From Sporomusa ovata DSM 2662 (GTDB lineage Bacteria > Bacillota > Negativicutes > Sporomusales > Sporomusaceae): 64,000 nt of DNA. Under the pieces are notes generated by a model. The model was not told the DNA's origin. It ran no database searches and saw nothing but the letters and a program-made list of their open reading frames with translations. The position numbers were made by a program, and so were the translations under genes. The DNA lies in assembly GCF_000445445.1 (NCBI RefSeq), contig NZ_ASXP01000004.1, positions 558,001 to 622,000 on the forward strand. Reading direction: 5' to 3'. Below are positions 22,539 to 33,500 of this stretch, piece after piece (within the stretch, counting starts at the first letter, position 1; the number at the start of each line of letters is the position of its first letter).

Positions 22539-25500
22539 TTAAAAGGTGAACCGAAAGCCTACATCAGCACGCCAGTCCATCTTGACATCGCCGCCAAATG
22601 ATTTTCAACATTAGCGTAAGCAAAACTGTTATTACTGAGCTTAGCTGTACCGCCAAGTTGCAGATTGACCCAGGTACCACCAAAGTCCGCGCTTGTGCTT
22701 TTAGACTGCTCGCCGGAGGCCGAATAGCTGGTGGCAAAGTCTCCCAGGAACTCATGCAGCAACGATACCTTGACAAAGGCGCTGCTGCGTTCGTTCTGAA
22801 CTCCAGCGCCAATCCCAATGCGCCCGATCAGGCTGTCAAAACTATCCTGCACTACATGCAGATCAGTGCCTCCCAAATAATCACTGTGGGCGTCATAACT
22901 GTCGCTTCCCAGCCGGCTGTAGGTAAATTCAACCTGCGGCTCATAATAGAAGCCTTTGCTGCCAGTCTTAATACGTCGTCCATATTCAGCACTTACTGCC
23001 ATTCCTGTTGTATCATAATCACCGTTAAGCTTGTAGCCGTAATCATTATATACTGTATAATCGGCTTTCACTTTACTGCCGCGCAGAATAACATCAGCAT
23101 AGTGGCCTTTTTCTCCCAGCCAGCTGCCATACAGGCTCAGGCTCGTAGCCCGGTTGTCACCGCTGCCTGTTTCGTAAGCGCTGTCGCCTTTAAGATAACT
23201 TACCGCAGCGCCAAGACGCCAGCCGTCCTGGCCTATGGCTTTGTCATAACCTAATTGATAGGTTTTAAAGTCAGTTTTGAAATCCGTATTATCCTGCTCA
23301 TAGCTAGTTTTGCCGCCGCCCATTTTCACCCAAATACCATCTTGAGCCTTAGGATCAAGCCGCAAGTCGCCAAGGCGTTTCATAACATCATTATTCTCAG
23401 CTCTCCAAACCAGTGCAGATGATACCATCGCTGATTTTGCGCCGCGCATCATGGCTGTTTGTTTGTTGCCATAAGTTATTTCCGGAGTATGTTCGGTTGT
23501 GCTTCCCGTATCTGAATCGACATCAAGCACCGTGCCGCCGACATGCCCCTGGCCATTGCTGTCAAAACTCAGATCACTGGTTTTCATAGCCGCACTGCTG
23601 GTAAGCAATCCTTCCGCTATTTCCAGTGTGCCGCTAAGGTTACTGCCTGCATTCAAAGCAGATCTCAGTTTTTTATTTTCCGCTTCTTCATAAGTAACTT
23701 TGTTGGCCAGAGCTTCAAATACGCCCAATACTGCTTCATTACCTGTGCCTATGCCTTTATAATCCGTTACCAGGCTGATTGCCGAGCCTTTAGCCGCAGC
23801 ACCGATAACTACGCCGCCGCCAATGATGTTTGTCGGATTATTCTCCTCATGCGCATAGATGAACTTTGTGTTGCCGCTGTAATTATTGATGGTAATTTTA
23901 TTGCTGCTTTCCTGCTTGATAATCCCTGCGTTAGCTTTGCTGTCGCCGCCATTGAAATTATTGATGACTGCAATGGAACTATCGCCGGCTTCTGCCACAT
24001 TGGTCCATACAGCTCCGTTCTTCAGATTCATATTAACAGTACTGCTGTCGTTAACAACATTGCCGTTAAAGGATGCTTTACTACCGTTGAAGCTTACATC
24101 CACAGTACCGCCGCTGCCGGCAACGATATCTCCCACAACTATGGCTTGTCCGGTTTCATCAGTATTAAGCAGTATATTACCGCCTGCGGCATTAATAGCC
24201 GCTTTACCTTCACCGGATTTAATTTCTGCTGAGGCCAATTGAACAACGCCATTTGTTCCGGCTTGCACGCCAATTCCATCAGCGTTAATAATTGCATGTC
24301 CGTTAACCTTGACATTGCCGCTTGCTGCCAAAATACCGGTTCCTGTCGATTTTACACTAAGGTTTTTAGCAATAGTAACAGTACCTTCATTATAAATGCC
24401 ATACGCATTGCTTTTTTCACTGCTGGCAGTAAGTACCAGATTATCTGCGTTTACATCAGCAGTCTTCTCTGCTGCCGTATAGATGCTTATAGCCGCCTTG
24501 CCTTCTGCCGTTGCTTTGGCAGTAACATCCAGCGTATTTTCAGCTGTCACTTTTATGTCAATACCTTGGGCAGCTATACCACTAACAGCTGTGACAGCCC
24601 CTTCGCCGCTGCCAAAAGTAATCGTATCTACGTCATCTGCTGCGATTTTGTTGGCAACCGTACTGCCGGCCGTTTTGAAGCTATAATTGCCGTCACAGTC
24701 AATAACGCCGCCCTGGGCGTATTCATAATCCCAATATATGTGATCACTGATTTTATTGTGCCCCGTAAGGGTGCTGCCAAACTCATTTGCCACCTGCTCG
24801 GGTGCCGCATAGTAATAGTAGCCTTGTCCAGTCTTGGTATTAAAACCGATAGTTCCTGACTTGACACCGAGGTTTGTCCGTGAGCCGCCAGTTACAGTCT
24901 CAGTAATAGCTGCTGACCCCGCTATGCTGTAGCCCCCGGCAGAACCACCCAGCATTGCGTCTTTGTAATAAATTTTATTAGCCAAAGCATTCAAAGTTTT
25001 ATTAACTTGCAGTTCATTATTTAAGTCAATACCAGTCGTATCAGTGCGTACATAAACAATATTACCTTTGTTCCAGCCACCGCCTGATACAGAAGAATTA
25101 ATGACTACATCGCCGCCAATAATCTGTGTCGGATCTGACCCGTTATGGTCATAATGTACGGCCGCCATACCGGCAAAAGAATCAATATTCAGTTTACCGC
25201 TGTTTTTCTGGTAAATGACTCCGAACGGAGATCCGCTGTTTGCAGCACCCGTAAAAAGATTGACATGAGTGTCGCCACTGCCCTGCTGCCATTGGTTTGT
25301 CCAAAGAGCCAGAGCGTTGTTTAATGTAATATTAAAAATGCCTTTACCTTGGGTACTTCCCGTCCATTGGCTGTTACTGTTTAAGGCGACATCAACCTGT
25401 CCGCCCTCGCCGGCAATATCGGTATAAATGTCACCGTTGATAAACTCTCCAGCCTTCATAGAACTCAAAGTGACTTTACTGTTTTTACCGGCCATGATAG

Positions 25501-28500
25501 CAATACCGCCTGCAGCATCAAAATAGCTGCTTTGTTTGTCTGCATTATAAACGTTGCCTGCGCTTATGTTTATATTACTGCCATTATCGGCAACAATGCC
25601 CACACCCGCTTTGGCGTCAATTTTAACTTTGCTTGTGATCGTAATATTAGCATTATTATTAGCCTTTATAGCGGTAAATTTGCCGCCCTCACCTGCTGCT
25701 CCCGTAATTTTTAGAACATTACCATCGTTAAAGTCACCATTCAGAGCCTGCTGTGTAATTGTTACCATATTGCTTGCTGCAGCACCAGGGTCACCGGATG
25801 CATAAATACCGTAAACTTCTTTACCGTTGCCGCTGGCGTTAATTAACAAATTGCCATTGCTGGCAGTAAGCGCACCTCCTTTGCGAATATTGATACCGGC
25901 AACATACCCGTTCCCTGCATCTGCAACGGCGGCACTGCTTTGCACCTTCAGCAAATTGTCATCCGATTTCAGATCCACAGTTTTTCCTTCACCGATATCT
26001 ACCGCCGCATAAACGTCAGCGCTCTTGTCATAGACAGTATTGATTGTAGTATCTTCTTTAAATAAATAAGCCGAGCCATTTTTAACGCCGCCAAGAGTAT
26101 ATTCCGCATCAGTACCACCGGTTATCGCTGTCGTAAAAGAATTTGAGGTTTGCGGCATATAGAAGCCCTGGCCGGTGGTTTCATTAAAGCTGATAGTTCC
26201 ACCGGCGAGTTTAGCGGAAGAACTTAACAACCCCTCCATTATTTCCGCATGACCATTGACATCACGTTCACCAGTGATGTAGCCAGTGTAAGTCAGCTTT
26301 TTAGCCAAAGCCTGCAGTACACTGTTGACTTGGGTCTTATTATTCATATCAATGCCCGTGCTGTCAGTCTTAAAAATCAATTCTGTGTTTTTCCCTGATC
26401 TGGTTTCTCCATGGCCTACTATAGTATCACCAGCGGCAAAATTAGCAACATTATTTTGATCATGCTCATAATAAATATCCAAGACACCATAACTTACATT
26501 ATCCAAATATAGTTTCCCGGTATTTTGCTGATAAATGCTTGACGGCATTGACGTCCCTACAGTAAGCTCTGACACACGGGTATCGTCATTGCTGCCATTC
26601 AGCCACTTATTATACCAGGTTCCGCCAATATCAGTGGTTGTGCCGCTTCTTCCCATACTTAATTCAAAGGTGCCGTCACTGCCAACACTGCCGGTCCAGG
26701 TTTGTTTCTTGTTCACATTCAAAAATACGTTAGTCAAATTGGCTTCCGTGGAAGAGCCCTTACTGATTAAAATATCGCCTTGTAATTCAGTGGCGCCGCC
26801 GTTATTCAAATCGCCAAGCTTTACTGTTGCACCATTGTTGGCCTTGACTAAATAGCCATTGGTTTTTAAGTAATTAACGCCTCTGCCGATATAGGTAATA
26901 TTCCCGCCGTCAGCGTCAAAAACAGTGGTATTGGCGGATTTCTGCAAGTCATCAGATATCTGTATCGGCGAAGAAATCGTTATGGTTCCCTGTTTTCCGG
27001 CTTTGACAGCGGTATATGCATAGTTCGCATCCCCGTTAAAAATAATGGGGGTACTCATTCTATTTACTGTTATGGAAGCTTTGTCAGCCGTCGTTCCGCC
27101 AGCGCCAATACCGGCATATAACCCTACGGCGTTCCGGCCATTCGCAGTAATCTTAATCGTACCCATATTGTTAACTACCAGCGAAGCCTTATCATCCACA
27201 GAAACTGCCGTAACTTCTCCCTGGTCAGACGCAGCAGCAATGTTCCAATTACTGCCAAGCATATCAATAACTAAATTAGTGTTTTTCGCCACATCAATGG
27301 CCGGCGCATTAGCGACGCTAATGCTAGTGGCTTTTTTGCTGCGGATGTCACCATCGGCATAATAGACGCCGCCGGCAATGAATGGCAGATCTGCTGAGGT
27401 TCCGGTCAAGGTAGTGGTATACTCAGTTATAGCCTGCTGGATATAGTTTCCTTGGCCGGTCTTGGCGTCATACCATATGTCACCGATCACTTTCTCGGCT
27501 GATTCTGTAGTCAGGCCTTCGGCTATCTTCACTTTACCGGTCAGATTTCTTTCACCCGTAAGGTAACCGGTATAGAAAAGTTTATTGGCTAAGGAATCAA
27601 GCACGCCGTTTACATTAGCATTATTAGTAACATCTATGCCATTACTGCCTGTCTGCAAGGTAATCGCGGAGTCAGCGGCAGCACTTTTTATCGTGATACT
27701 ACCCCCGAGCATTGTAGCCGGCGTTGCGTCAGCGTGCGCATACATGGCAACGATATTGCCATCATATTTATCAATGCTCGCCCCGGCATTTGTGTTGGAG
27801 AACTTCAATATGCCAGGCGTACCGGCGGTCGAGCCGCCATGCAGGTTGATAATGCTTGACACTCTGGCCGCGTTGTTGATCCAGTTGCCGCCGTTCTGGA
27901 TAAACAAATGTTGAACCTGATTGCCGGTCCCGGAATAAGTGGCGCCCTGCCAGAAAGAGTCTTTCGTTGTCAGCCCTAAATTAACGGTTGTAATATCAGT
28001 GCTGTAGGATCCTTTTGTTTGGATATCTCCTACCATCATAACATCATTATTGGAAGCGGTTACATTTCCAGCAGAATCTTTAGCAGTATTAAGCTCTAAG
28101 AAAGAATTACCATAGCCATAAATGGTGCCCCAGCGGCCGCCGCCTATTGAAAGATGCGCACTGGTATCCACTCTGTTGCCCATAGTGTTAACATCAAGGC
28201 CAAAGTATTTGGTCGATAAAATATTTCCTTCGCCATCTTTCTTATCCTTGGCAAAATCGGCATAGCCTTTGATGATCAACTCACCGCGGTTAAATATCTT
28301 AACACCGGTTATATTCTCCGAATACTGGCCGCCGCCGGCGGTAACAGTGACTGCATTCTTCCAGCCCTTATCATTGTTGATGATGATGGTTGGTCTGCCA
28401 GCAGCGAGCTCTTTCTCCTCTGTCCCTAAGCCGCGATAGTAGCCTGCATAAATTCCTGCCAAATAGTAGCCTGTCGATTGGTTATTAAGCGTAAGTTTGC

Positions 28501-29017
28501 CTACATTGTCAAAAGTAATACTGACAGGTTTTTCTACATAAAGAGGTGTACTGGAAATTAAAGCACCAGCAGTTGGTCTTGCCGGATCAATCTGCCCTAT
28601 TCCTGTGTCAACAATATGGTTGACAGTCAAATCATGCCCGTTGAGATTAAACAGCATATTATGGTATACACCACTGCTCGCTTTCGGGCCCGTCGGACCA
28701 CCAGGCTGGATTGTGCCAATATAGCCTTGATAGTCTGCTGTTATACCCATTGCCGCCAGTTCCTGCCAGGTATAACTATTATTAATAGTCGTATTTTCTG
28801 TAAAAGTATACTTGACCGTGTTGGCGGCTTCGTCGAGTACTACCTTGTCCGGCAATACCTTGTTATCCTCGGTGACATTGCTGGTTACTTTGCCGGTATA
28901 TTCCGCAGCCTGTGCTCCCGGCAGATACGTGCCGCAGAGCAATCCCAACGCAACCGCTGCTACCAGCTTCTTGTGCACCTTTCTGCATTTTAATGTTTTT
29001 AACCAATTACCACTCAA
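22539..29017 (-). CDS. Giant autotransporter (about 2150 aa), frameshifted near its C-terminus
   Basis: Type Va autotransporter with a signal peptide (LVAAVALGLLCGTYLPGAQAA), a beta-helix-like passenger to about residue 1840 and a C-terminal barrel (MMRGAKSAMVSSALVWR … YGRRIKTGSKG). The passenger holds four modules of about 430 residues, each closing with a form of LANKLxYxGYxTGERNLTG…GQG. The literal frame ends at 22559 with HLAAMSRWTGVLM; one extra A in the T4 run at 22602-22605 restores ENVEKSFGGDVKMDW…FRFTF ending at 22539, matching the barrel end at 30581. As written it lacks the terminal Phe needed for BAM recognition. TTG 29017 (GGAGG 9 nt upstream) is a better start than TTG 29026. 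A divergent cobalamin riboswitch precedes it. The ligand is unknown. Confidence 0.82.
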
Positions 29018-29289
29018 AATAAACAACCTCCTCTACCACGCGTATTATTTCTGTTTTGACACGTAACGCTATCCTCTCATCACCCCCTCGTAAAAGCACT
29101 TTGTCTAAACCAACAGGATACCCTGATCACACCTTCACAGAACAGCAAAAAACAGCTTGTACCCATATAAAAAAGCCCTGCTTTTACGAAGGTTATAAAT
29201 GCGAACATTAGCCCCGACGGCACTTAAGCAGTATCTCCTGTCAGTGCGAAAGTGTTCACAAATTTACCTGTACATCGCAGAACTTTATG

Positions 29290-29455
29290 AATGATAGGAA
29301 AACCCGTCAGTACCCTGACTTAGGATCATTACCATACCATCCCTTTGTAAGAGGACTGCGACAGTATGACTTCCCTTCACAGTTGCGAGACAATGCCGGA
29401 ATCTCACCGGACTTCCCTGTAAAACAATGCTGTCAATCAGCATAGTACCTGGTTC
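29290..29455 (-). ncRNA. Cobalamin riboswitch, divergent
   Basis: On the minus strand GGGAAGTCCGGTGAGATTCC and TCTCGCAACTGTGA match the canonical core, and GATCCTAAGTCAGGGTACTG is a degenerate B12 box. It differs from the other twelve, which are near-copies of each other, and so has another origin. It leads the giant autotransporter. Downstream, CGTAAAAGCA (about 29181-29190) and TGCTTTTACG (about 29087-29096) are perfect complements and could form the expression platform. Confidence 0.8.
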
Positions 29456-29496
29456 TTATATGCAGTTGTTAATAAGCCTGGTTTCATGTATCATTA

Positions 29497-29922
29497 TTAC
29501 TCTTGCAAAGCTTTGACCACTTCATCCGTCAGGTCTTTTCCGCCAAACAGCATCGAATTGCTGTTCACGACATTTTGAATGCCATTATTTTGGGCGACTT
29601 TGGTGATAGCTTGCTGAATCTTTTTCTGCACCGGAGCCATTGTGCTTTGTTCGAATTTCGTGTATTCCTGGGAAAGATTTATACTCAGCGCATTCTTATC
29701 ACTATCGGACATATTCTGAGCTTGCTCATTGTACTGATTTTGGAGTTTGACTTTTTCATCGCTTGTCTGTTGCAGAATATCTTTAATGCCAGGGTAGTTT
29801 TGCAATACATACTGCACATTCACGAAGCCAATCAGAGAACTTTGATCTGCCGCCAAAGCAATAGAGGCAAAACCGAAGGTCATCATTAAAAAACATACTA
29901 AAGCCATTAATTTCTTTTTCAC
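29497..29922 (-). CDS. OmpH/Skp-family periplasmic chaperone
   Basis: About 141 residues from GTG 29922 (AGAGG upstream). Signal peptide KKKLMALVCFLMMTFGFASIALA, then the OmpH pattern: IGFVNVQYVLQNYPGIKDI, a charged helical hairpin (EKVKLQNQYNEQAQNMSDSDKNA) and a C-terminal VVNSNSMLFGGKDLTDEVVKAL. Skp-type chaperones hold unfolded outer-membrane proteins in the periplasm. Its place at the end of the receptor-autotransporter operon suggests it serves these very large barrel proteins. A repeat element lies between it and the gene at 30074. Confidence 0.88.
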   Translation of the reverse strand: MKKKLMALVCFLMMTFGFASIALAADQSSLIGFVNVQYVLQNYPGIKDILQQTSDEKVKLQNQYNEQAQNMSDSDKNALSINLSQEYTKFEQSTMAPVQKKIQQAITKVAQNNGIQNVVNSNSMLFGGKDLTDEVVKALQE

Positions 29923-29943
29923 GATTGTTCCTCTTTTCAAAAG

Positions 29944-30053
29944 TTTTATCTTGGTACGAGTCAAAACTCCCGCCTCTATAGGCGGCGTTAATTCAGGTGG
30001 AGTAGACTCTCCACCTGAATCCCCAATGTTTCAGCTTATGCTGAAACGAGTTC
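29944..30053 (+). repeat. Three-hairpin repeat element, copy 1
   Basis: About 110 bp holding three inverted repeats: CGCCTCTATAGGCG, TTCAGGTGGAG…CTCCACCTGAA and TTTCAGC-TTAT-GCTGAAA. A second full copy (41513-41625, opposite orientation) and a partial copy (51432-51459) are in this window. It looks like a REP/MITE-type element, possibly derived from IS200/IS605-like ends; that origin is inference. No transposase is nearby. Confidence 0.65.
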
Positions 30054-30073
30054 TCTCCGAATTTTGCTGTTAT

Positions 30074-30538
30074 TTATTTTTCATCCCATACTTTACTCAT
30101 AATTCTCGGATATTCACTTTCCAGAAATTTTAGTGTTTCTCCTAAAATTGCATTAATCAAAGCAGGATCAAAATTGCTATCTTTTGCGGTTAGGCAGGCA
30201 TTCAGCAATAAGTCGCCATCTGGTGAAACAACGAATTTAAACAACCTGTACTTGTTGTTCATTTCATTGAGAAAAGAAGCAAGCTGCAAGAACTTATCTT
30301 CTTTTATAACTTCCGGTGCAATCTGTACCTGTAATAAGGTATATACGCTTGTATCAATAAGAATAGCCAAAGGCAACGTTTGTCCTTTTACTTGCATGCG
30401 GCTGCGGAAAATTGCCGTCTGCTGCTCGTCTTCCATTTTTTGCAGCTCAAAGCATTCAATTTTATTAACTTCTAAAAATTCCCTCATTTTGATAGTTTTG
30501 GTATTCATGATTTCTTCTTTTTCTTTGTCGATTTCCAT
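30074..30538 (-). CDS. YbjN-like protein
   Basis: About 154 residues. Likely start ATG 30538 (GGAG 9 nt upstream; a GTG 6 nt earlier is too close). Its single alpha/beta domain (ECFELQKMEDEQQTAIFRSRMQVKGQTLPLAILID … FLNEMNNKYRLFKFVVSPDGDLLLNA) follows the pattern of YbjN/type III chaperone-like proteins, which bind partner proteins. No signal peptide. It sits 42 bp after the autotransporter 30581-37279, so it may help that protein, but this is only positional. Confidence 0.65.
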   Translation of the reverse strand: MEIDKEKEEIMNTKTIKMREFLEVNKIECFELQKMEDEQQTAIFRSRMQVKGQTLPLAILIDTSVYTLLQVQIAPEVIKEDKFLQLASFLNEMNNKYRLFKFVVSPDGDLLLNACLTAKDSNFDPALINAILGETLKFLESEYPRIMSKVWDEK

Positions 30539-30580
30539 TTTCACAGACTCCTTTAATTTGTTTATTTTTTGAACATATTA

Positions 30581-33500
30581 CTAGAAGGTCCAACGCAAAC
30601 CTGTGTCAATTCTCCATTTGTTAGTCACATCAGCATTGAACGTTTTCTCGTATGTTGCATAAATATAGGAGTTTTTACTGAGTTTGGTACTGCCACCCAG
30701 TTGTATTTCATACCAGGTATCCCCGAAATCAATTTCCGTACTTCCTGTTGGTTCACCTTCGGCAGCGTAATGAGTGGTAAAATTACCGGCAAATTCATGA
30801 GCAAGAGCAAATTTAGCAAAAATATTGCTTGATTTTGTTTTCTGTCCTATGCCGATGCTGAGCTTACCGATAACACTGTTGAAGCCATCCTGACTTACGA
30901 ACATATCTTTTGCAAGGCCATGCGAATCAAGAAAATCGCTATGAGCGTTATACTCTTTACCTTGTATCCTGCCTAAAGTCAGTTTGACACCAGGATCAAA
31001 GTAAACACCATTGCCTGCTTCGATATGCCGTCCATATTCAGCACTTACGGAAGTGCCCCAGGTCTTATAGTCACCTGCCAATTTATGTTCGAAATCATTA
31101 TAGACAGTATAATCGTTTCTTAAGCTGCTTCCTTTCAGCAGTAAATCAAGGTAATGGCCGTGGCTTCCTTGCCATGTTCCGTACAAGGAAAGGCTGGTAG
31201 CAGAATTATCGCCCTTACCGCCCAATAAATACCTGCTTGAGCCATCGTTATAGCTTACAGCCGCGCCAACCGTCCAGTCGTTGGCTATCTGCCTGTCAAA
31301 GCCCAACTGATACGCTTTATAGGTAGTTTCAAATTCGGTATGCTGCTCGTTATACTCTGATTTTCCGTTGTAATACCTTGCCCAGATTCCTTTTTCTTCA
31401 CTGCCCAGGCGCAAATCGCCCATTCTTTGCATCGCATCGGCGTTCTCACTGCGCCACAACATCGCCGATGAGGCCATTGCCGATTTAGCCCCACGCATCA
31501 TTGCGGTTTCTTTAGAACCATAGATTACCTCAGAACCACCGGTTTTAATAACAGAACCCGGTTTAAGTGCTGCCTGTCCATCAGTAGAACTATAATTAAT
31601 TGTGCCTGTAGCCCTGCCAACCGAAGAAGCTGTCAAACCTTCGGCTATTTGCGCATACCCGCTGAGGTTATTCTCGCCACTGACGTAATTGGCATAATTA
31701 AGTTTTGCCGCCAAAGCATTAAGTACGGAATTAATTACAGTATCATTACTTAAATCAATACCACTTCTGTCAGTACGTAAGGTAATAGAAGAATTTTCCT
31801 CAGCGTGTTTAATAGTCGTATTACCACCAAAAAAATTAGTAGGTGTAGTTGTGTCATGTTTATACATGAACAGTGTATTGCCGCTGTAATTATCAATCGT
31901 CACATTCCCGGCTTTGTCGTTCGTCATATCAACTACTCCGCCGAAAGTGCCGGAATTTGCTCCCGTGTTAGCTGCCAAAGCTTTTACCGCTCTACTGCCG
32001 CTTGTCAGGCTGCTGATTGTGCTGTCGCCTGTAACTTTCCAGGTTGCACCGTCTTTCATATTCAGTGCAAAATTCTTGCCGTTGTTATACCCTGTCCAGG
32101 TTGCGCCGTCTTTCATGTACAGATTGACATTACCACCGCTGGTCGTATAATTGCCGGTCCAGGAAGAATCCGAAGTGCCCAGCCCAACATTAATCAAACC
32201 GTTAGTGCCCATACCGCCGCTGGTACAGAAGTCACCTTCAATAACTGTCTTTTTATCGCCTGCGCCAGTTATGTTGCCATTGCTGTCTTTGCTGACATTA
32301 ACATGTACTGTGCCGGTATTGGTGCTTACAAATTCTCCATAGGCCCTGATAGCATATGCCGCTCCATTAACAGCTTTAATAGTGCCGCCGCCGACGCTGA
32401 TGTCAGACGCTACTGCACTAATGGCTTCGTTCGCGCCTTTGCCGTCAGTCATATCTCCATCAGCTATGACGTCTACTAAGCCATCAATAGTGATGCTTGA
32501 TCTCTTTCCGTTTGCGCCATTCATCGATTTGATCACAGCACCATTTGCCTTAGTAGTGCTATCAGCTCTTACCGTAAGCACTTTGCCTGCAAGCCCATCA
32601 CCGCCGTTATGAATCACAAGCTGCCCGCCGCCATTGACAAACAGAGCAGCTGTCTGCCCGCCGCCTGTGCTCTCGGCATTAATGGTAATCTTACCGGCAT
32701 TATTAATTTCTACTTTGCCGTCACCGATAGCAGTAATACCAGTCGTATGGGTATTAGTAGTGGTGTTAATTACGAGTTCCTTATTAGTAAGGTCAATACT
32801 AACTGCTTTATCAGCGCTGCTGCCGGATACTGCGGAACTGATCTGCGGCAGCCATGGCCCGCCTGCAATCAGATTCTTTTCAACCGTAATAGTTGTTTTA
32901 TCTTTGGTAAAGACATATTTGCCATTATCTTTCAAGACGCCGGAATTAACATATTCCGTATCTATTGTCTTATCACCGGTAATTGCCGAAGCGAATTCAG
33001 TTTTCTTCTGAGGATCAGAAATATCTTCGGCCGGAGTGTATTCATATTGTCCCTGACCATTATCAGCCTTATATGTGATATTGCCGACCTTCATGCTGGC
33101 AGACTGCGCTGTCAGTCCTTCGGCTATTTCAACTTTGCCGGTCAGATTTCTTTCGCCCGTAGTATATGCAGTATAATAGTGCTTATTTGCCAACGCATTC
33201 AAGGTAGCGCTGACCAAATTCTTATCCGCAGCCAAGGTTGAAGAAGTATTCAAACCGGTGTTATCGGTACGCAACGTAATATTACTTCCTGTTGCCGCAC
33301 TAGTAATCTTCACGTCGCCGCCGATAATCGTTGTTGGCGTAGTGGCGTCATGGCTGTATAGTATAGTCGTATACCCGCTGTAATTATCAACAGTAATAGG
33401 ATTGCTGTCTTGTTGGAAGATTACACCCTGCTTGACCGCACTTGTGCCACCGGCCAGTTTGCTAATATGACTGTCCGTGAAGGTAGTGGTTTTAGAAGTA

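Noticed and set aside
29944..30053. Complete insertion sequence
   Set aside because: No transposase or TnpB-like gene is present near any of the three copies, so only a repeat is called.
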